Below are positions 5,604 to 13,130 of a stretch of DNA of 19,403 bases, piece after piece. Within the stretch, counting starts at the first letter, position 1. Every line of letters starts with the position of its first letter. Under the pieces are notes generated by a model. The model made no database searches. It was given only the letters and a program-made list of their open reading frames with translations, and had not been told where the DNA came from. The DNA is taken from contig JAJYPW010000001.1 in assembly GCA_021795055.1 (NCBI GenBank), forward strand, positions 1-19,403, in the 5' to 3' direction. A program made the translations under genes and the position numbers. Source of the stretch: Thermoplasmata archaeon (lineage in GTDB: Archaea; Thermoplasmatota; Thermoplasmata; Thermoplasmatales; Thermoplasmataceae).

Positions 5604-7217
5604 TCAATTCCAGTTCGTGACATTCCAGAACCCTGAAGGGACGGAGTATGAGGACCCGTTGAGCGTTTGATATCCCTCTGCAACGTAGAGATATGCGGTA
5701 ACATTGAAGGACTGCCCATTTGTGAGGGAGAAATCAACGAAATCGTTTGTGGCATGGGTCGCGCTGTAATATGTGGTCGTGGTGAGGGCGGGAACGAGGG
5801 AAAAGCCCAGACCAAGTTCCGACATGAGGTAGGCGGCTCCGACCAGGCTGAAACCGGCCGTTTCCGGTGCACTCACGATCGCTGCTATTGATATCCCCAC
5901 CCCAAGGGCGGCCATCCCGACCTTCAGCCATGAGAACCCATTGCTGTTGAAACCGCGTGCTGTGACGTCATTCACATAACTCTGCGATGCCATGCTGTAA
6001 CTTACGTTATCCAGGTATGAAGTTGCGTTTACCAATTCAGGCGTGGACCGGACCATGTGCTGTATGAATGCATTTATCAACGGATCGAGGGAGTAGTTGG
6101 TCTTGTAGAGCGTGCTCATAAAACCGGAAACGAGGTCGAAGCTACCGTTGTTCGGGTTAACAATTTTCAGTGTCGTTGTATTGTATGTGCCCTCATAGAC
6201 ACAACCAACCGGATTAAAGACATACACTTTTGAGAAGATGTCCTGCATCTCAAAGTGCCCGTATCCTATCATCACTATGTTATGGTCTGGAGGGGTTAGT
6301 CCTTTGCCTGAAGTTGCACCATATGAAATCTGTTCTGTTTTGGCCTCCTGTCCCGCGCCTGCCCACGAGGGATTTGTTGATAAAACCGTACCGGAGGAGG
6401 ATTCGTCATAGGACTGCGTGCTCGATGCACCGAAATTTAGACTTATGTTCGTAAGGCTGAGACCAATAGACATCTCATAATCCGTTGGCAACGTGGTATG
6501 GTTCACAACGCCGATGTAGTACGGTAAGGGGCCCCAGTAAGTTGAAACTGAGGATCTCACTACGTTATAGCAACCGCCACCGCCTCCAATGAATTTATCC
6601 GGTGACAGGGACGAATTGGCTTTGTTGAGAGGGAACATGGTCGGTGCCTGGTTCATGTTCATTGTTATCACCTGGTGGAACTGGTATGGTGATGCCGTGT
6701 AGTTATCGAATGGGAAGAAGGGTATCTCGTTGAAGTAGTGGTACACGTAAACCGTATCGCCCTTCACAAACTGGTACGATGCGTCGAGTTCCATGGCCAC
6801 CTGGACATTCCTCTCGTTATGAATGGAAAGAAAATGCCTGTACCCGTATAGTATGGTGAGGAAAGTGCTGTTGATCGAACCCATGACGATCCCTTTGCTG
6901 TTCGGTATCCCGGCAAACAGTTCATCATAGTACGGGTTGTTTGCCGTACTGTTAATACCAATGATATGCGTGGAAGCGCCCTGGTTCGCGTACAGGGCAT
7001 CAGGTATGTCAGAGAAGACCATTACGGAGAGGTTGGAGAGGTTATAACCACCCATGTAACTGTAACCACCGACAGTAGCAATTGAGCTCGAATTAACACC
7101 ACCGGTTGAGTTCGTGAACGTTACCGGCAGATAGAGACCGGGCGTATATTCCTTTGAAGCATTGCTCATGTAAAAGAGCAGGGTGAAAGAGGCGATGACC
7201 ATTATGGCAGCCAGCAT
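5604..7217 (-). CDS. Secreted, sequon-rich paralogous surface protein B (about 537 aa)
   Basis: This is a paralogue of the protein at 3112-4872 in opposite, convergent orientation. From ATG 7217 it opens with a hydrophobic signal-like segment (MLAAIMVIASFTLLFYM), then about 18 N-X-S/T sequons in a Tyr/Asn/Ser-rich chain. A Gly-rich patch (GGGGGC) occurs at about 212-217, at the place of the shared SPDKFIG motif. A hydrophobic helical segment lies at about 430-480 (WLKVGMAALGVGISIAAIV and FSLVGAAYLMSELGLGF). The function is unknown; cell-surface location is inferred. The start is doubtful: the in-frame codons upstream encode LSSKKTLAV, which aligns with the basic n-region LSRRTKIAV of protein A, but no ATG, GTG or TTG precedes them. 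Either the ATG at 7217 is used after start-codon loss, or a non-standard start is used. Confidence 0.8.
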   Translation of the reverse strand: MLAAIMVIASFTLLFYMSNASKEYTPGLYLPVTFTNSTGGVNSSSIATVGGYSYMGGYNLSNLSVMVFSDIPDALYANQGASTHIIGINSTANNPYYDELFAGIPNSKGIVMGSINSTFLTILYGYRHFLSIHNERNVQVAMELDASYQFVKGDTVYVYHYFNEIPFFPFDNYTASPYQFHQVITMNMNQAPTMFPLNKANSSLSPDKFIGGGGGCYNVVRSSVSTYWGPLPYYIGVVNHTTLPTDYEMSIGLSLTNISLNFGASSTQSYDESSSGTVLSTNPSWAGAGQEAKTEQISYGATSGKGLTPPDHNIVMIGYGHFEMQDIFSKVYVFNPVGCVYEGTYNTTTLKIVNPNNGSFDLVSGFMSTLYKTNYSLDPLINAFIQHMVRSTPELVNATSYLDNVSYSMASQSYVNDVTARGFNSNGFSWLKVGMAALGVGISIAAIVSAPETAGFSLVGAAYLMSELGLGFSLVPALTTTTYYSATHATNDFVDFSLTNGQSFNVTAYLYVAEGYQTLNGSSYSVPSGFWNVTNWN

Positions 7218-7280
7218 GACCGCAAGGGTTTTTTTCGATGAAAGCTTGCTGGTTTTCGTGGAAAAATAAAACGGTTTCGG

Positions 7281-7290
7281 TACTTAACTT
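7281..7290 (-). promoter_or_regulatory. Possible TATA-like box for surface protein B
   Basis: The minus strand reads AAGTTAAGTA at 7290-7281, with a second A/T stretch TTTTATTTTT at about 7275-7265. Neither gives the usual 25-27-base distance to ATG 7217; both would fit a start near 7240-7260, where no standard start codon exists. The truncated end of the second ISL3 relic lies next to it at about 7297. Confidence 0.25.
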
Positions 7291-7296
7291 TGTTGA

Positions 7297-7809
7297 TCTC
7301 TGGTTTTTGATCACTTCCATGTGATCAAGATGATGAATGATACTCTGGACAAAATAAGGAGGAAAGAGGCCAAGGTTAATGAGACACTGAAGCACACCAG
7401 ATATGACTGGCTGAAGAATTCTGATGATCTCCCGGACAGAGAGAGGGATCGCCTCTTGTCGGTGAAATCCCTCGATCTACAGACATCCCATGCATATCAT
7501 TTCAAGATTGCACTCCAGAGATTGTGGAAGGTGAATGTGTCCGTTGCGGAATCATATCTCAGGAAATGGATATCATGGGGATCCAGATCAAGGATGCCTG
7601 ATATCATCAAGTTGGGAAAGACCATGAAGAGACACATTGATGGCATTCTGGAAGCCATACTAACAGGAATAAATTCAGCTGTTGTCGAAGGCCTGAACAA
7701 CAAGATCCGTACAGCATTCAAACGTTCCTATGGTTTCAAGACTCAGGAATACAGGGACACAATCATATATCTGGTGGCAGGAGATCTCAGTTTACCCACA
7801 ATAAACTGA
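7297..7809 (+). pseudogene. ISL3-family DDE transposase, C-terminal fragment
   Basis: The open frame begins after TGA 7294-7296 with VFDHFHVIKMMNDTLDKIRR, which is the second-aspartate FDxFHxIK block of ISL3 transposases. Homology therefore extends upstream of the first GTG at 7321. It continues with LKHTRYDWLKNSDDL, AYHFKIALQRLW, AESYLRKWISWGSRSRM, KTMKRHIDGIL, then the catalytic-glutamate region AVVEGLNNKI and YGFKTQEYRDTIIYLVAGDL. About 170 of roughly 400 residues remain; the zinc finger, HTH and first aspartate are gone. The remaining frame has no stop or shift, so it decayed later than the relic at 2580-3053. The two relics differ clearly in sequence and come from different elements of the family. 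Confidence 0.8.
7309..7326. repeat. Six-base inverted repeat within the ISL3 fragment
   Basis: GATCAC 7309-7314 and GTGATC 7321-7326 flank TTCCAT. The repeat lies inside the conserved DHFHVI codons, so it is probably a by-product of coding sequence rather than an operator. Confidence 0.25.
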
Positions 7810-7914
7810 TGAGATCCATAAATGTCACGTTGACCTGCGAAACTTCCTTGGAGCATCGCCTTCATAGATGAGGCTATGGAATCCTGAAATCCACATGGAA
7901 AGAATGATCCTGCA

Positions 7915-8619
7915 TCAAATTTCTGAGAGTTCCAGAAGATGTTTTGCGAGTTCCTCTGGTTTTGTAACCATGGGATAATGCCCGGTGTCCATTATGCGGT
8001 ATGGGCCAAGCAGCTTGCCCCATTTACCCTGGATTATATCGTCCACCGGGTCGCCGGTCTGTGTGCAAAAGACGTATGCGACCCTGCCATTGCTGGTTGA
8101 TCCGGAAAGTACGATAGGATCGGTGGCTAATCTGATAGGCCATGGCGTGGACTTATCAAGCATCCATTTTCTGTTCCCGCCTGTAACGTCCTTTCCAATA
8201 CTTTCTAGTACTTTTTCCGAGAAAGGAATGCCGAACGATCCTTTTGGAATCGGGCCGAATTCCTCAGTTGGATCAAAACTTCCCTGCGGTTCTCTCGTAT
8301 CAACCGGCCTGAAAGAGTCCAGATAGATAGTCAACCTGATCTTTTCAGGTATCCTGTCTGCAACAGCTGCTGCAACCTTACCCGCGAAGCTATGGCCGAC
8401 AAGTACAATGTCATCCAAGTCATTGAATTTCACCACATTCAGGACATCCTCGATTGCGGTTTCCATTCCGATCTCAGGCCTTGCAAGGTGAATTCTATCC
8501 CCCATCCCCGTCAGGGTAATAGGGAACACATTATTTCCCTTCTTCACCAGAAATGGATCCACCTTGTTCCAGACCCAACCGCCCAGCCATGCACCCGGGA
8601 TAAGGACATAATTGTACAT
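7915..8619 (-). CDS. Alpha/beta hydrolase, methylesterase / hydroxynitrile-lyase-like
   Basis: The 234-residue soluble protein has the complete alpha/beta-hydrolase set. The first strand and oxyanion loop are at 5-17 (VLIPGAWLGGWVW). The nucleophile elbow is GHSFAG at 75-80 with Ser77, the acid residue is probably Asp190 in CTQTGDPVDD, and the catalytic His is H214 in DTGHYPM. The GAWLGGWVW opening, GMGDR at 38-42 and the short cap resemble the plant-type methylesterase / hydroxynitrile lyase branch, also common in prokaryotes as unspecified esterases. The substrate cannot be told. It is a single-gene transcript with a TATA-like box 27 bases before ATG 8619. A palindrome just upstream may be an operator. 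The gene lies between the ISL3 relic and rpoK and could be accessory. Confidence 0.85.
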   Translation of the reverse strand: MYNYVLIPGAWLGGWVWNKVDPFLVKKGNNVFPITLTGMGDRIHLARPEIGMETAIEDVLNVVKFNDLDDIVLVGHSFAGKVAAAVADRIPEKIRLTIYLDSFRPVDTREPQGSFDPTEEFGPIPKGSFGIPFSEKVLESIGKDVTGGNRKWMLDKSTPWPIRLATDPIVLSGSTSNGRVAYVFCTQTGDPVDDIIQGKWGKLLGPYRIMDTGHYPMVTKPEELAKHLLELSEI

Positions 8620-8640
8620 ACCAAATCATAACGCAGGTAT

Positions 8641-8650
8641 TATTATTAAA
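8641..8650 (-). promoter_or_regulatory. TATA-like box for the hydrolase
   Basis: The minus strand reads TTTAATAATA centred 27 bases before ATG 8619. The 15-base palindrome starts four bases farther upstream. Confidence 0.45.
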
Positions 8651-8653
8651 ACA

Positions 8654-8668
8654 TACTATTACATAGTA
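8654..8668. promoter_or_regulatory. Palindrome beside the hydrolase promoter, possible operator
   Basis: TACTAT 8654-8659 and ATAGTA 8663-8668 are perfect inverted repeats separated by TAC. The site lies immediately upstream of the TATA box of the hydrolase gene, a position where an activator or repressor dimer could act on factor-B binding. A/T-rich palindromes can arise by chance, so this is a suggestion only. Confidence 0.35.
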
Positions 8669-8956
8669 ATAATTCAACTACCTGTTTCGATAAGATTTTC
8701 AGTCGCTGAATACCGGATTTTCCAATGCCCGAAATACTTCCAAAAGGAAGCTCTCCTGACAACAAAACGTGGATTACATGTCGGTGATACCTATCCCAAT
8801 TTGACTGCCAGATTGCCTTCACGATCCTCGAGAGATGGCAAAGGCGAATAAGCTATTCGGGTGATGATATGTTATCCGGAGTCCTGCAGAAACCATCAAT
8901 CCCAATCGGGAATTGATAAAGACGAGGCGTTCTGCGTATTTTTTTGTGCAGGCAGC
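8669..8956 (+). other. Unexplained gap with hairpins and a plus-strand T-run
   Basis: No assigned gene lies here. A plus-strand frame at 8788-8916 without a start codon gives protein-like sequence (FDCQIAFTILERWQRRISYS and LSGVLQKPSIPIGN) and may be the tail of a lost gene. Three inverted repeats are present: TTGCC 8813-8817 with GGCAA 8837-8841, CGAATA 8845-8850 with TATTCG 8854-8859, and ATCAATCCC 8895-8903 with GGG-A-ATTGAT 8908-8917. Seven T residues at 8939-8945 would end a plus-strand transcript, although no plus-strand gene lies upstream. A short ncRNA or a relic are both possible. Confidence 0.3.
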
Positions 8957-8957
8957 A

Positions 8958-8967
8958 ATTTATTAAT
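8958..8967 (+). promoter_or_regulatory. TATA-like box for rpoK
   Basis: ATTTATTAAT is centred about 41 bases before ATG 9004, so transcription would start near 8989. This leaves a leader of about 15 bases, or a leaderless start at the in-frame TTG codons 8992 or 8995. Confidence 0.4.
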
Positions 8968-9003
8968 AGTGGAGTTTATTGTCGTATCGTTTTGTTGAGC
9001 ATT

Positions 9004-9180
9004 ATGGCCCTTACTAAATTTGAAAAAGCCAGGATTATAGGTGCAAGGGCTCTCCAGATATCTATGGGTGCTCCGGTAATAATTGACGTTCCTTCAACGA
9101 TGATCGATCCCGTCGATATAGCGATGCATGAATTTGAAAACGGGCTGGTCCCGATCACCATCAGAAGAGCCAGGAAATAA
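9004..9180 (+). CDS. rpoK: DNA-directed RNA polymerase subunit K (Rpb6/omega homologue)
   Basis: This 58-residue protein is the archaeal counterpart of eukaryotic Rpb6 and bacterial omega, which helps assemble and stabilise the largest polymerase subunit. The diagnostic sequence is almost the whole protein: [20 protein letters not shown] at 3-22, then [25 protein letters not shown] and the terminal ITIRRARK. The first block is the conserved clamp-contact helix of the family. ATG 9004 is chosen because the family starts just before LTKFEKAR. Upstream in-frame TTG codons 8992 and 8995 would add three or four residues and fit the TATA spacing better. It converges with the last gene of the MoxR operon, six bases apart. 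Confidence 0.92.
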   Translation: MALTKFEKARIIGARALQISMGAPVIIDVPSTMIDPVDIAMHEFENGLVPITIRRARK

Positions 9181-9186
9181 GCATGC

Positions 9187-9768
9187 TCAGTTCTGCTTTC
9201 TCTGTGAAAATATAGCCCTGAATATCAACAGATAAACTATCCCGAAGGCAATGACGGCCGGGAAAAACCCTATGTTTAGTTCTGGCAGCAGGGAAACAGC
9301 AATGTATCCAGCAATGGATAGAAATAGCATTCCGAACCCAAGAATTGTTGCGTTAGTGTTGAATGATGAGAGAGCGGATTTGTATTCCTTTTCATCGAAT
9401 CCGGATTGCCTGAATGAAGTGGCCATGGATTTGCTCGTGCCTGATGTCATTGAGAGAAAAATTCCCAGCACAACAAAGACCATCAGGAATGCAACCGTAT
9501 TCTCGTAGATTGACGGTACAATTGGGGAGACGCCAAGCAACCTCTGCAGATAACCCTGAGAAAGAGCCATTGCCACGGCAAGAATGAGAAATGGAAAGAA
9601 TAATGCAAACCCGCCTCCCTTTTCAGATGGGATCAAGCCTGCCGCAACGGCAACTATGATCTCCGAGAACCCGGCTATGACAGCAGGAGTGTACCCGCTA
9701 CCCACAAGTATCAGTCCTGGAGGCATCATTAATAGGAGGGATATCAGTGAAAGCGTTTGCCTGTTCAT
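9187..9768 (-). CDS. Small polytopic membrane protein of the MoxR operon
   Basis: The 193-residue protein has about six hydrophobic segments (roughly 6-25, 29-47, 54-72, 87-110, 140-160, 165-185). A polar cytoplasmic-type loop at 110-136 carries SFRQSGFDEKEYKSALSSF. I recognise no named family. Its start overlaps the end of the DUF58 gene by four bases (ATGA-type coupling), so it is the last gene of the five-gene operon and is likely made with it. A structural or anchoring role for the MoxR-DUF58 machinery is inference from position alone. Confidence 0.75.
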   Translation of the reverse strand: MNRQTLSLISLLLMMPPGLILVGSGYTPAVIAGFSEIIVAVAAGLIPSEKGGGFALFFPFLILAVAMALSQGYLQRLLGVSPIVPSIYENTVAFLMVFVVLGIFLSMTSGTSKSMATSFRQSGFDEKEYKSALSSFNTNATILGFGMLFLSIAGYIAVSLLPELNIGFFPAVIAFGIVYLLIFRAIFSQRKQN

Positions 9769-11069
9769 ATTCCCGTCACCATGGAGACAGAACCCACAAG
9801 ATATCCGAGCGGTTCGTTGACTGGGTCCCAGTCTACCCTCCTGATACGCGGCAGTTCATTCAGAAACCTGGACGAATTTCTCAATGCCGTCTTTTTTCCA
9901 TAGAAGGACTCCATGCCGGAAAGTATGTGCTTCATTATAATGCCTGAAGATAAGACGTTGACAAGCAGCACATTTCCTGAATATTTCCGTATCCGCCTGA
10001 TGAAGCGCGAAAGCTCTTCGTAATTCTCCTTCCACACTGATGTTATGAAAAGCACCGTCGCCCTCGTCTCCCTCACAATGGTGAAGAATTTGGGTTCCAC
10101 CTGATAGACCACATATCTGGATGCCAGCGGCTCAGTTCTCAATAGAGCCTTGCGTAACCTGTACTCATTTTCTATTCCTGACGAAGGCATAACAGATTGG
10201 CTGGTGAAACCCCTGCCAGACTGTGCAGTCCAGAAACCTGTGTTTATATTTTCCTTCATTAGAGCCCTAGAATGGGCAAATATGAAGGAAATCCCGTATT
10301 CAAGGGGGTTCTCCTCCGCAGTACCCCTGGACATGGGGAAGCTGCGATCCAGAAGATAAATCAATGTCTTTTCACCCTCCCTCTCGTACTGGTTTACCAT
10401 GAGATTTGAGGAGGAGTTTCTTGCGGTTGCCTTCCAGTTGATATTCCTGTACGAATCTCCGGCCTGGTATTCCCTGACCGATTCGAAATCGGAAGAAATC
10501 GGACCGGTCCTCGAGATCGAATTCTTCGGAGAGACCTGTTCACTTGTCAATCTTTTAACCCGGAGTTTTGGAATGTTCAGTTTAGGGAGTATCTCCAGTT
10601 CCCCTCCTGTCTTGAGTTTTCCGTCCCTTTTGTTTATCACCCCCAGCGCGGGATAATAGGTATAATTTACATGGTCGAGCAGGAAAGTACCACGCCGCAT
10701 CCCAGCAGCGCGAAATGTGAATTTCCAGGATCCTTTCCTGAACCCCTTGAAAATCACATGAATGTTTGATCCCTCCCGCAGCAGGAAAGCTTCCGGAAGT
10801 GGCAGTTCAACCAGATGGAACCCGAAGCCTGTTTCAGACACCGTCTCCATTGTGAAATCGATAGTGTCCTCCGCCTTTGCCTTGGTTGGAAAAACTGCAT
10901 CAACCGAGAATTTTCCTTCCCTGTCAAGGGAGTAAAGGGCAATGATTGTGAAGGCGACAAATAGGATGGGAATGGCGAGGAAACGGTTTGTGGAGATTAT
11001 GGCCGTAATCCCGGAGAGTGCACCCACGAGTATCATTGCAAGGAGACTTTTGCTCCATTCCTTTACCAT
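9765..11069 (-). CDS. DUF58-domain membrane-anchored protein
   Basis: The 434-residue protein has two hydrophobic segments at the N-terminus (about 8-25 and 30-48) and then an Ig-like beta region at about 55-165. The DUF58 signature follows at 198-217 (VREYQAGDSYRNINWKATAR). A von Willebrand A-like fold follows with LIYLLDRSFPMSRG at about 236-249; the DRSFPMS loop stands where a metal-binding DxSxS would be and is degenerate. DUF58 proteins are regular partners of MoxR ATPases in bacteria and archaea and are thought to be substrates or adaptors acting at the membrane. The gene follows moxR by six bases and overlaps the next gene, so the three are probably translated from one mRNA. Confidence 0.88.
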   Translation of the reverse strand: MVKEWSKSLLAMILVGALSGITAIISTNRFLAIPILFVAFTIIALYSLDREGKFSVDAVFPTKAKAEDTIDFTMETVSETGFGFHLVELPLPEAFLLREGSNIHVIFKGFRKGSWKFTFRAAGMRRGTFLLDHVNYTYYPALGVINKRDGKLKTGGELEILPKLNIPKLRVKRLTSEQVSPKNSISRTGPISSDFESVREYQAGDSYRNINWKATARNSSSNLMVNQYEREGEKTLIYLLDRSFPMSRGTAEENPLEYGISFIFAHSRALMKENINTGFWTAQSGRGFTSQSVMPSSGIENEYRLRKALLRTEPLASRYVVYQVEPKFFTIVRETRATVLFITSVWKENYEELSRFIRRIRKYSGNVLLVNVLSSGIIMKHILSGMESFYGKKTALRNSSRFLNELPRIRRVDWDPVNEPLGYLVGSVSMVTGI

Positions 11070-11075
11070 TTTGAC

Positions 11076-12029
11076 CTATTTTGGAACCTGGATCTTCACC
11101 AGGTATTCACTGATTATGCGCTCCCCATCTATGTCTTCAAGGGTAAGTTCCGGCTTCAGTATCACCCTGTGGCCAAGTACATCCCTTGCCACCTTCTTGA
11201 TGTCGTCTGGAATCACGAAATCCCTGCCGTCAATGAAGGCAATCGCCTTGGATATCCTGAGCAGTGAGATCAAGCCTCTTGGGCTTGGTCCAGCAAGTAC
11301 CCTTTCGTCAGTGCGGCATTTTGCGAATTCTGATATATATTCAAGGATGTCCTTGTCCACCTTTATCTCGGATTCTACGTATTTCTGGATTTCAAGAAGT
11401 TCCTTTGAATCAAGCATTACGCTGGCAGTTGAACTGGGATCATCACTCTGCCAGGAAATCCTCCTCCTGAGCACTTCGATGTCGTCTGTGGGATATCCCA
11501 GGGTGAGCTCGATCATGAATCTGTCCATCTGTGCTTCTGGCAAAGGATATGTCCCCTCGAGTTCCACCGGGTTCTGTGTCGCCAGAACTATGAAGGGACG
11601 ATCGAGCAGCATCGTTTCGCCCTCTATCGTCACCTGTCTCTCTTCCATTGCCTCGAGCAGCGCAGACTGGGTCTTTGGAGGAGCCCTGTTGATCTCATCG
11701 GCGAGGATCAGGTTAGCGAAAACAGGTCCTTTGATTGTCTGGAATTCCCCCAAATTCTGTTTCCAGACTTTTGTTCCGACTATATCGGAAGGCAGAAGAT
11801 CAGGGGTGAACTGGATCCTCTTGCTTGTCATGCCCATAACGCGGGCAAAAAGTTTTACTATGAATGTCTTGCCGATCCCCGGGAAATCCTTGAGGAGCAC
11901 GTGCCCAGAAGAGAGGACTGCTGCCATAATTTTAACCACCGTTTCCGGATTCCCCACATAATACTTTGATATCTCCGTCATTGCGTCTAATATGCTGTTT
12001 CTGTATACATCCAACTGTTCTGTACTCAT
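11076..12029 (-). CDS. MoxR-family AAA+ ATPase
   Basis: The 317-residue ATPase is of the MoxR/RavA type, a hexameric chaperone-like machine that remodels or activates partner proteins. Motifs in order: Walker A KDFPGIGKT at 47-55, with D where the family usually has E; Walker B LILADEINRAPP at 107-118; the family loop LLEAMEERQVTIEG at 124-137; sensor 1 ATQNPVE at 150-156; arginine-finger region PEAQMDRF at 164-171; and a C-terminal lid with GPSPRGLISLLR. Length is standard. It overlaps the upstream membrane-protein gene by four bases and lies directly before the DUF58 gene, the classic partner. The operon contains no von Willebrand A protein with an intact metal site and no transglutaminase. 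Confidence 0.95.
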   Translation of the reverse strand: MSTEQLDVYRNSILDAMTEISKYYVGNPETVVKIMAAVLSSGHVLLKDFPGIGKTFIVKLFARVMGMTSKRIQFTPDLLPSDIVGTKVWKQNLGEFQTIKGPVFANLILADEINRAPPKTQSALLEAMEERQVTIEGETMLLDRPFIVLATQNPVELEGTYPLPEAQMDRFMIELTLGYPTDDIEVLRRRISWQSDDPSSTASVMLDSKELLEIQKYVESEIKVDKDILEYISEFAKCRTDERVLAGPSPRGLISLLRISKAIAFIDGRDFVIPDDIKKVARDVLGHRVILKPELTLEDIDGERIISEYLVKIQVPK

Positions 12030-13129
12030 GCATTCGCCTCCAATCTTTTTTTAATCACCACTGCAACACTGTTGATCATGTCAAGCCTCTGAGACACCTC
12101 AATCTGTATTGACCTTTTTGTAAAGGCATTGTTAATGACTGATTCCCCAAACCCCCCATACTCTGCGAGTTTGGCGAGAATAGCCATGCTATCCTCCAGG
12201 CTCGCCCCGGCAGCTCCCAGCATATGGGAGAGTGCTACCAGCAGGTCCGATTTGCTTCCATGGACTACAAATTCCTTCACGGAATTCGCAAAGAGATCGG
12301 ATTCGGTCTCTGATATTACTTTCGGCGTAAACCTGTGTTTCATGTAGATTGTGTTGTACAGCGTTTCAATTTTCCCTGTCCCGATGGAATATCCTCTCCA
12401 GAAAGCGTACATAATCAGAACCAACGTGCCCATCAGGAGAAAGAACAGTATGAACTCGTTAGCCTGATATGGTTTCGGGATTTCAAGAACAGAATATGCT
12501 AACCCCAACACAAAGAAGCCGGTAATGTATGATGTTGAACTGTCCCTTATGTAAACCGAAAGCTCCTTGAGCTGTCTGTTCCGGGAAATGGACAGCAGTG
12601 GATCAATGGAGAAGGGGATAATGCCAATTCCAGCAAAAAGGAATGGATATCCAAAATAATAAAAACCACCCATCAGGAAGAACACAAAATATACTGCCAG
12701 AAAAAGCATGGCGTTTGAAGTTCTATGTAACCATCTGCTCGGTTCAGGTCTTTGGCCCCTTTCAAGAAGACCCGAACTTGTGTACCTCATGCTAACGAAC
12801 AGAAGGAAGAAAAACAGTGCAAGCGATGCACCCGTTGCCCCGAATGCGCCAATGGAGGATGTGACAAGATCATAGGTCAGTCCAGATAATACCCCTTCAA
12901 CCGGGAGTGGCGCCATAAAACGCTTCATTAACACTGGAGAATAAGTCCTGCCAGAATCCAGCAGAAGTTTTCCCGCAAGAAGCATGGGCAGTGAAACTGC
13001 AACCACAAGCAGCATCCCGCCTATCAGTGGAGATACTGTGAGAAGGACTGCCCCCGCTATTACAAGCACCAGCGCGGACATAATATACTTCAACAGCGCT
13101 GATAGTGCTTCACCCTGGTAGACCCTCAA
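12026..13129 (-). CDS. Integral membrane protein of the MoxR operon (367 aa)
   Basis: About seven or eight hydrophobic segments are visible (roughly 12-32, 33-54, 88-113, 139-158, 160-175, 200-220, 228-250). They are followed by a soluble, helical C-terminal domain of about 110 residues (260-367) with FANSVKEFVVHGSK, LSHMLGAAGASLEDSM and QRLDMINSVAVVIKKRL. I recognise no family. The gene begins one base after the DUF4129-like gene and overlaps moxR by four bases, so it is firmly part of the operon. The helical tail could be the part that contacts the ATPase; this is inference. Confidence 0.8.
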   Translation of the reverse strand: MRVYQGEALSALLKYIMSALVLVIAGAVLLTVSPLIGGMLLVVAVSLPMLLAGKLLLDSGRTYSPVLMKRFMAPLPVEGVLSGLTYDLVTSSIGAFGATGASLALFFFLLFVSMRYTSSGLLERGQRPEPSRWLHRTSNAMLFLAVYFVFFLMGGFYYFGYPFLFAGIGIIPFSIDPLLSISRNRQLKELSVYIRDSSTSYITGFFVLGLAYSVLEIPKPYQANEFILFFLLMGTLVLIMYAFWRGYSIGTGKIETLYNTIYMKHRFTPKVISETESDLFANSVKEFVVHGSKSDLLVALSHMLGAAGASLEDSMAILAKLAEYGGFGESVINNAFTKRSIQIEVSQRLDMINSVAVVIKKRLEANA

Positions 13130-13130
13130 T

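Larger units (their letters stand above)
7297..7835 (+). mobile_element. 5'-truncated ISL3-family element
   Basis: The element consists of the transposase C-terminal region and a possible right end. On the minus strand the sequence inward from 7835 is GGTCAACGTGACATTTATGG, which resembles the right end proposed for the other ISL3 relic (GG start, GTGxxATTTATG-like core). The distance from stop codon to end is 26 bases here and 23 there. The left part, including the N-terminal coding region and left repeat, is missing and replaced by the upstream region of surface protein B. No target duplication can be found. Confidence 0.45.

Noticed and set aside
8861..8930. C/D box guide RNA beginning at GTGATGA
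   Set aside because: A C box is present, but no CTGA D or D' box lies at the right distances.
10942..11961. Plus-strand 339-codon frame
   Set aside because: It is antisense to the MoxR ATPase gene, whose motifs are all intact; the Ser-rich composition is typical of a shadow frame.
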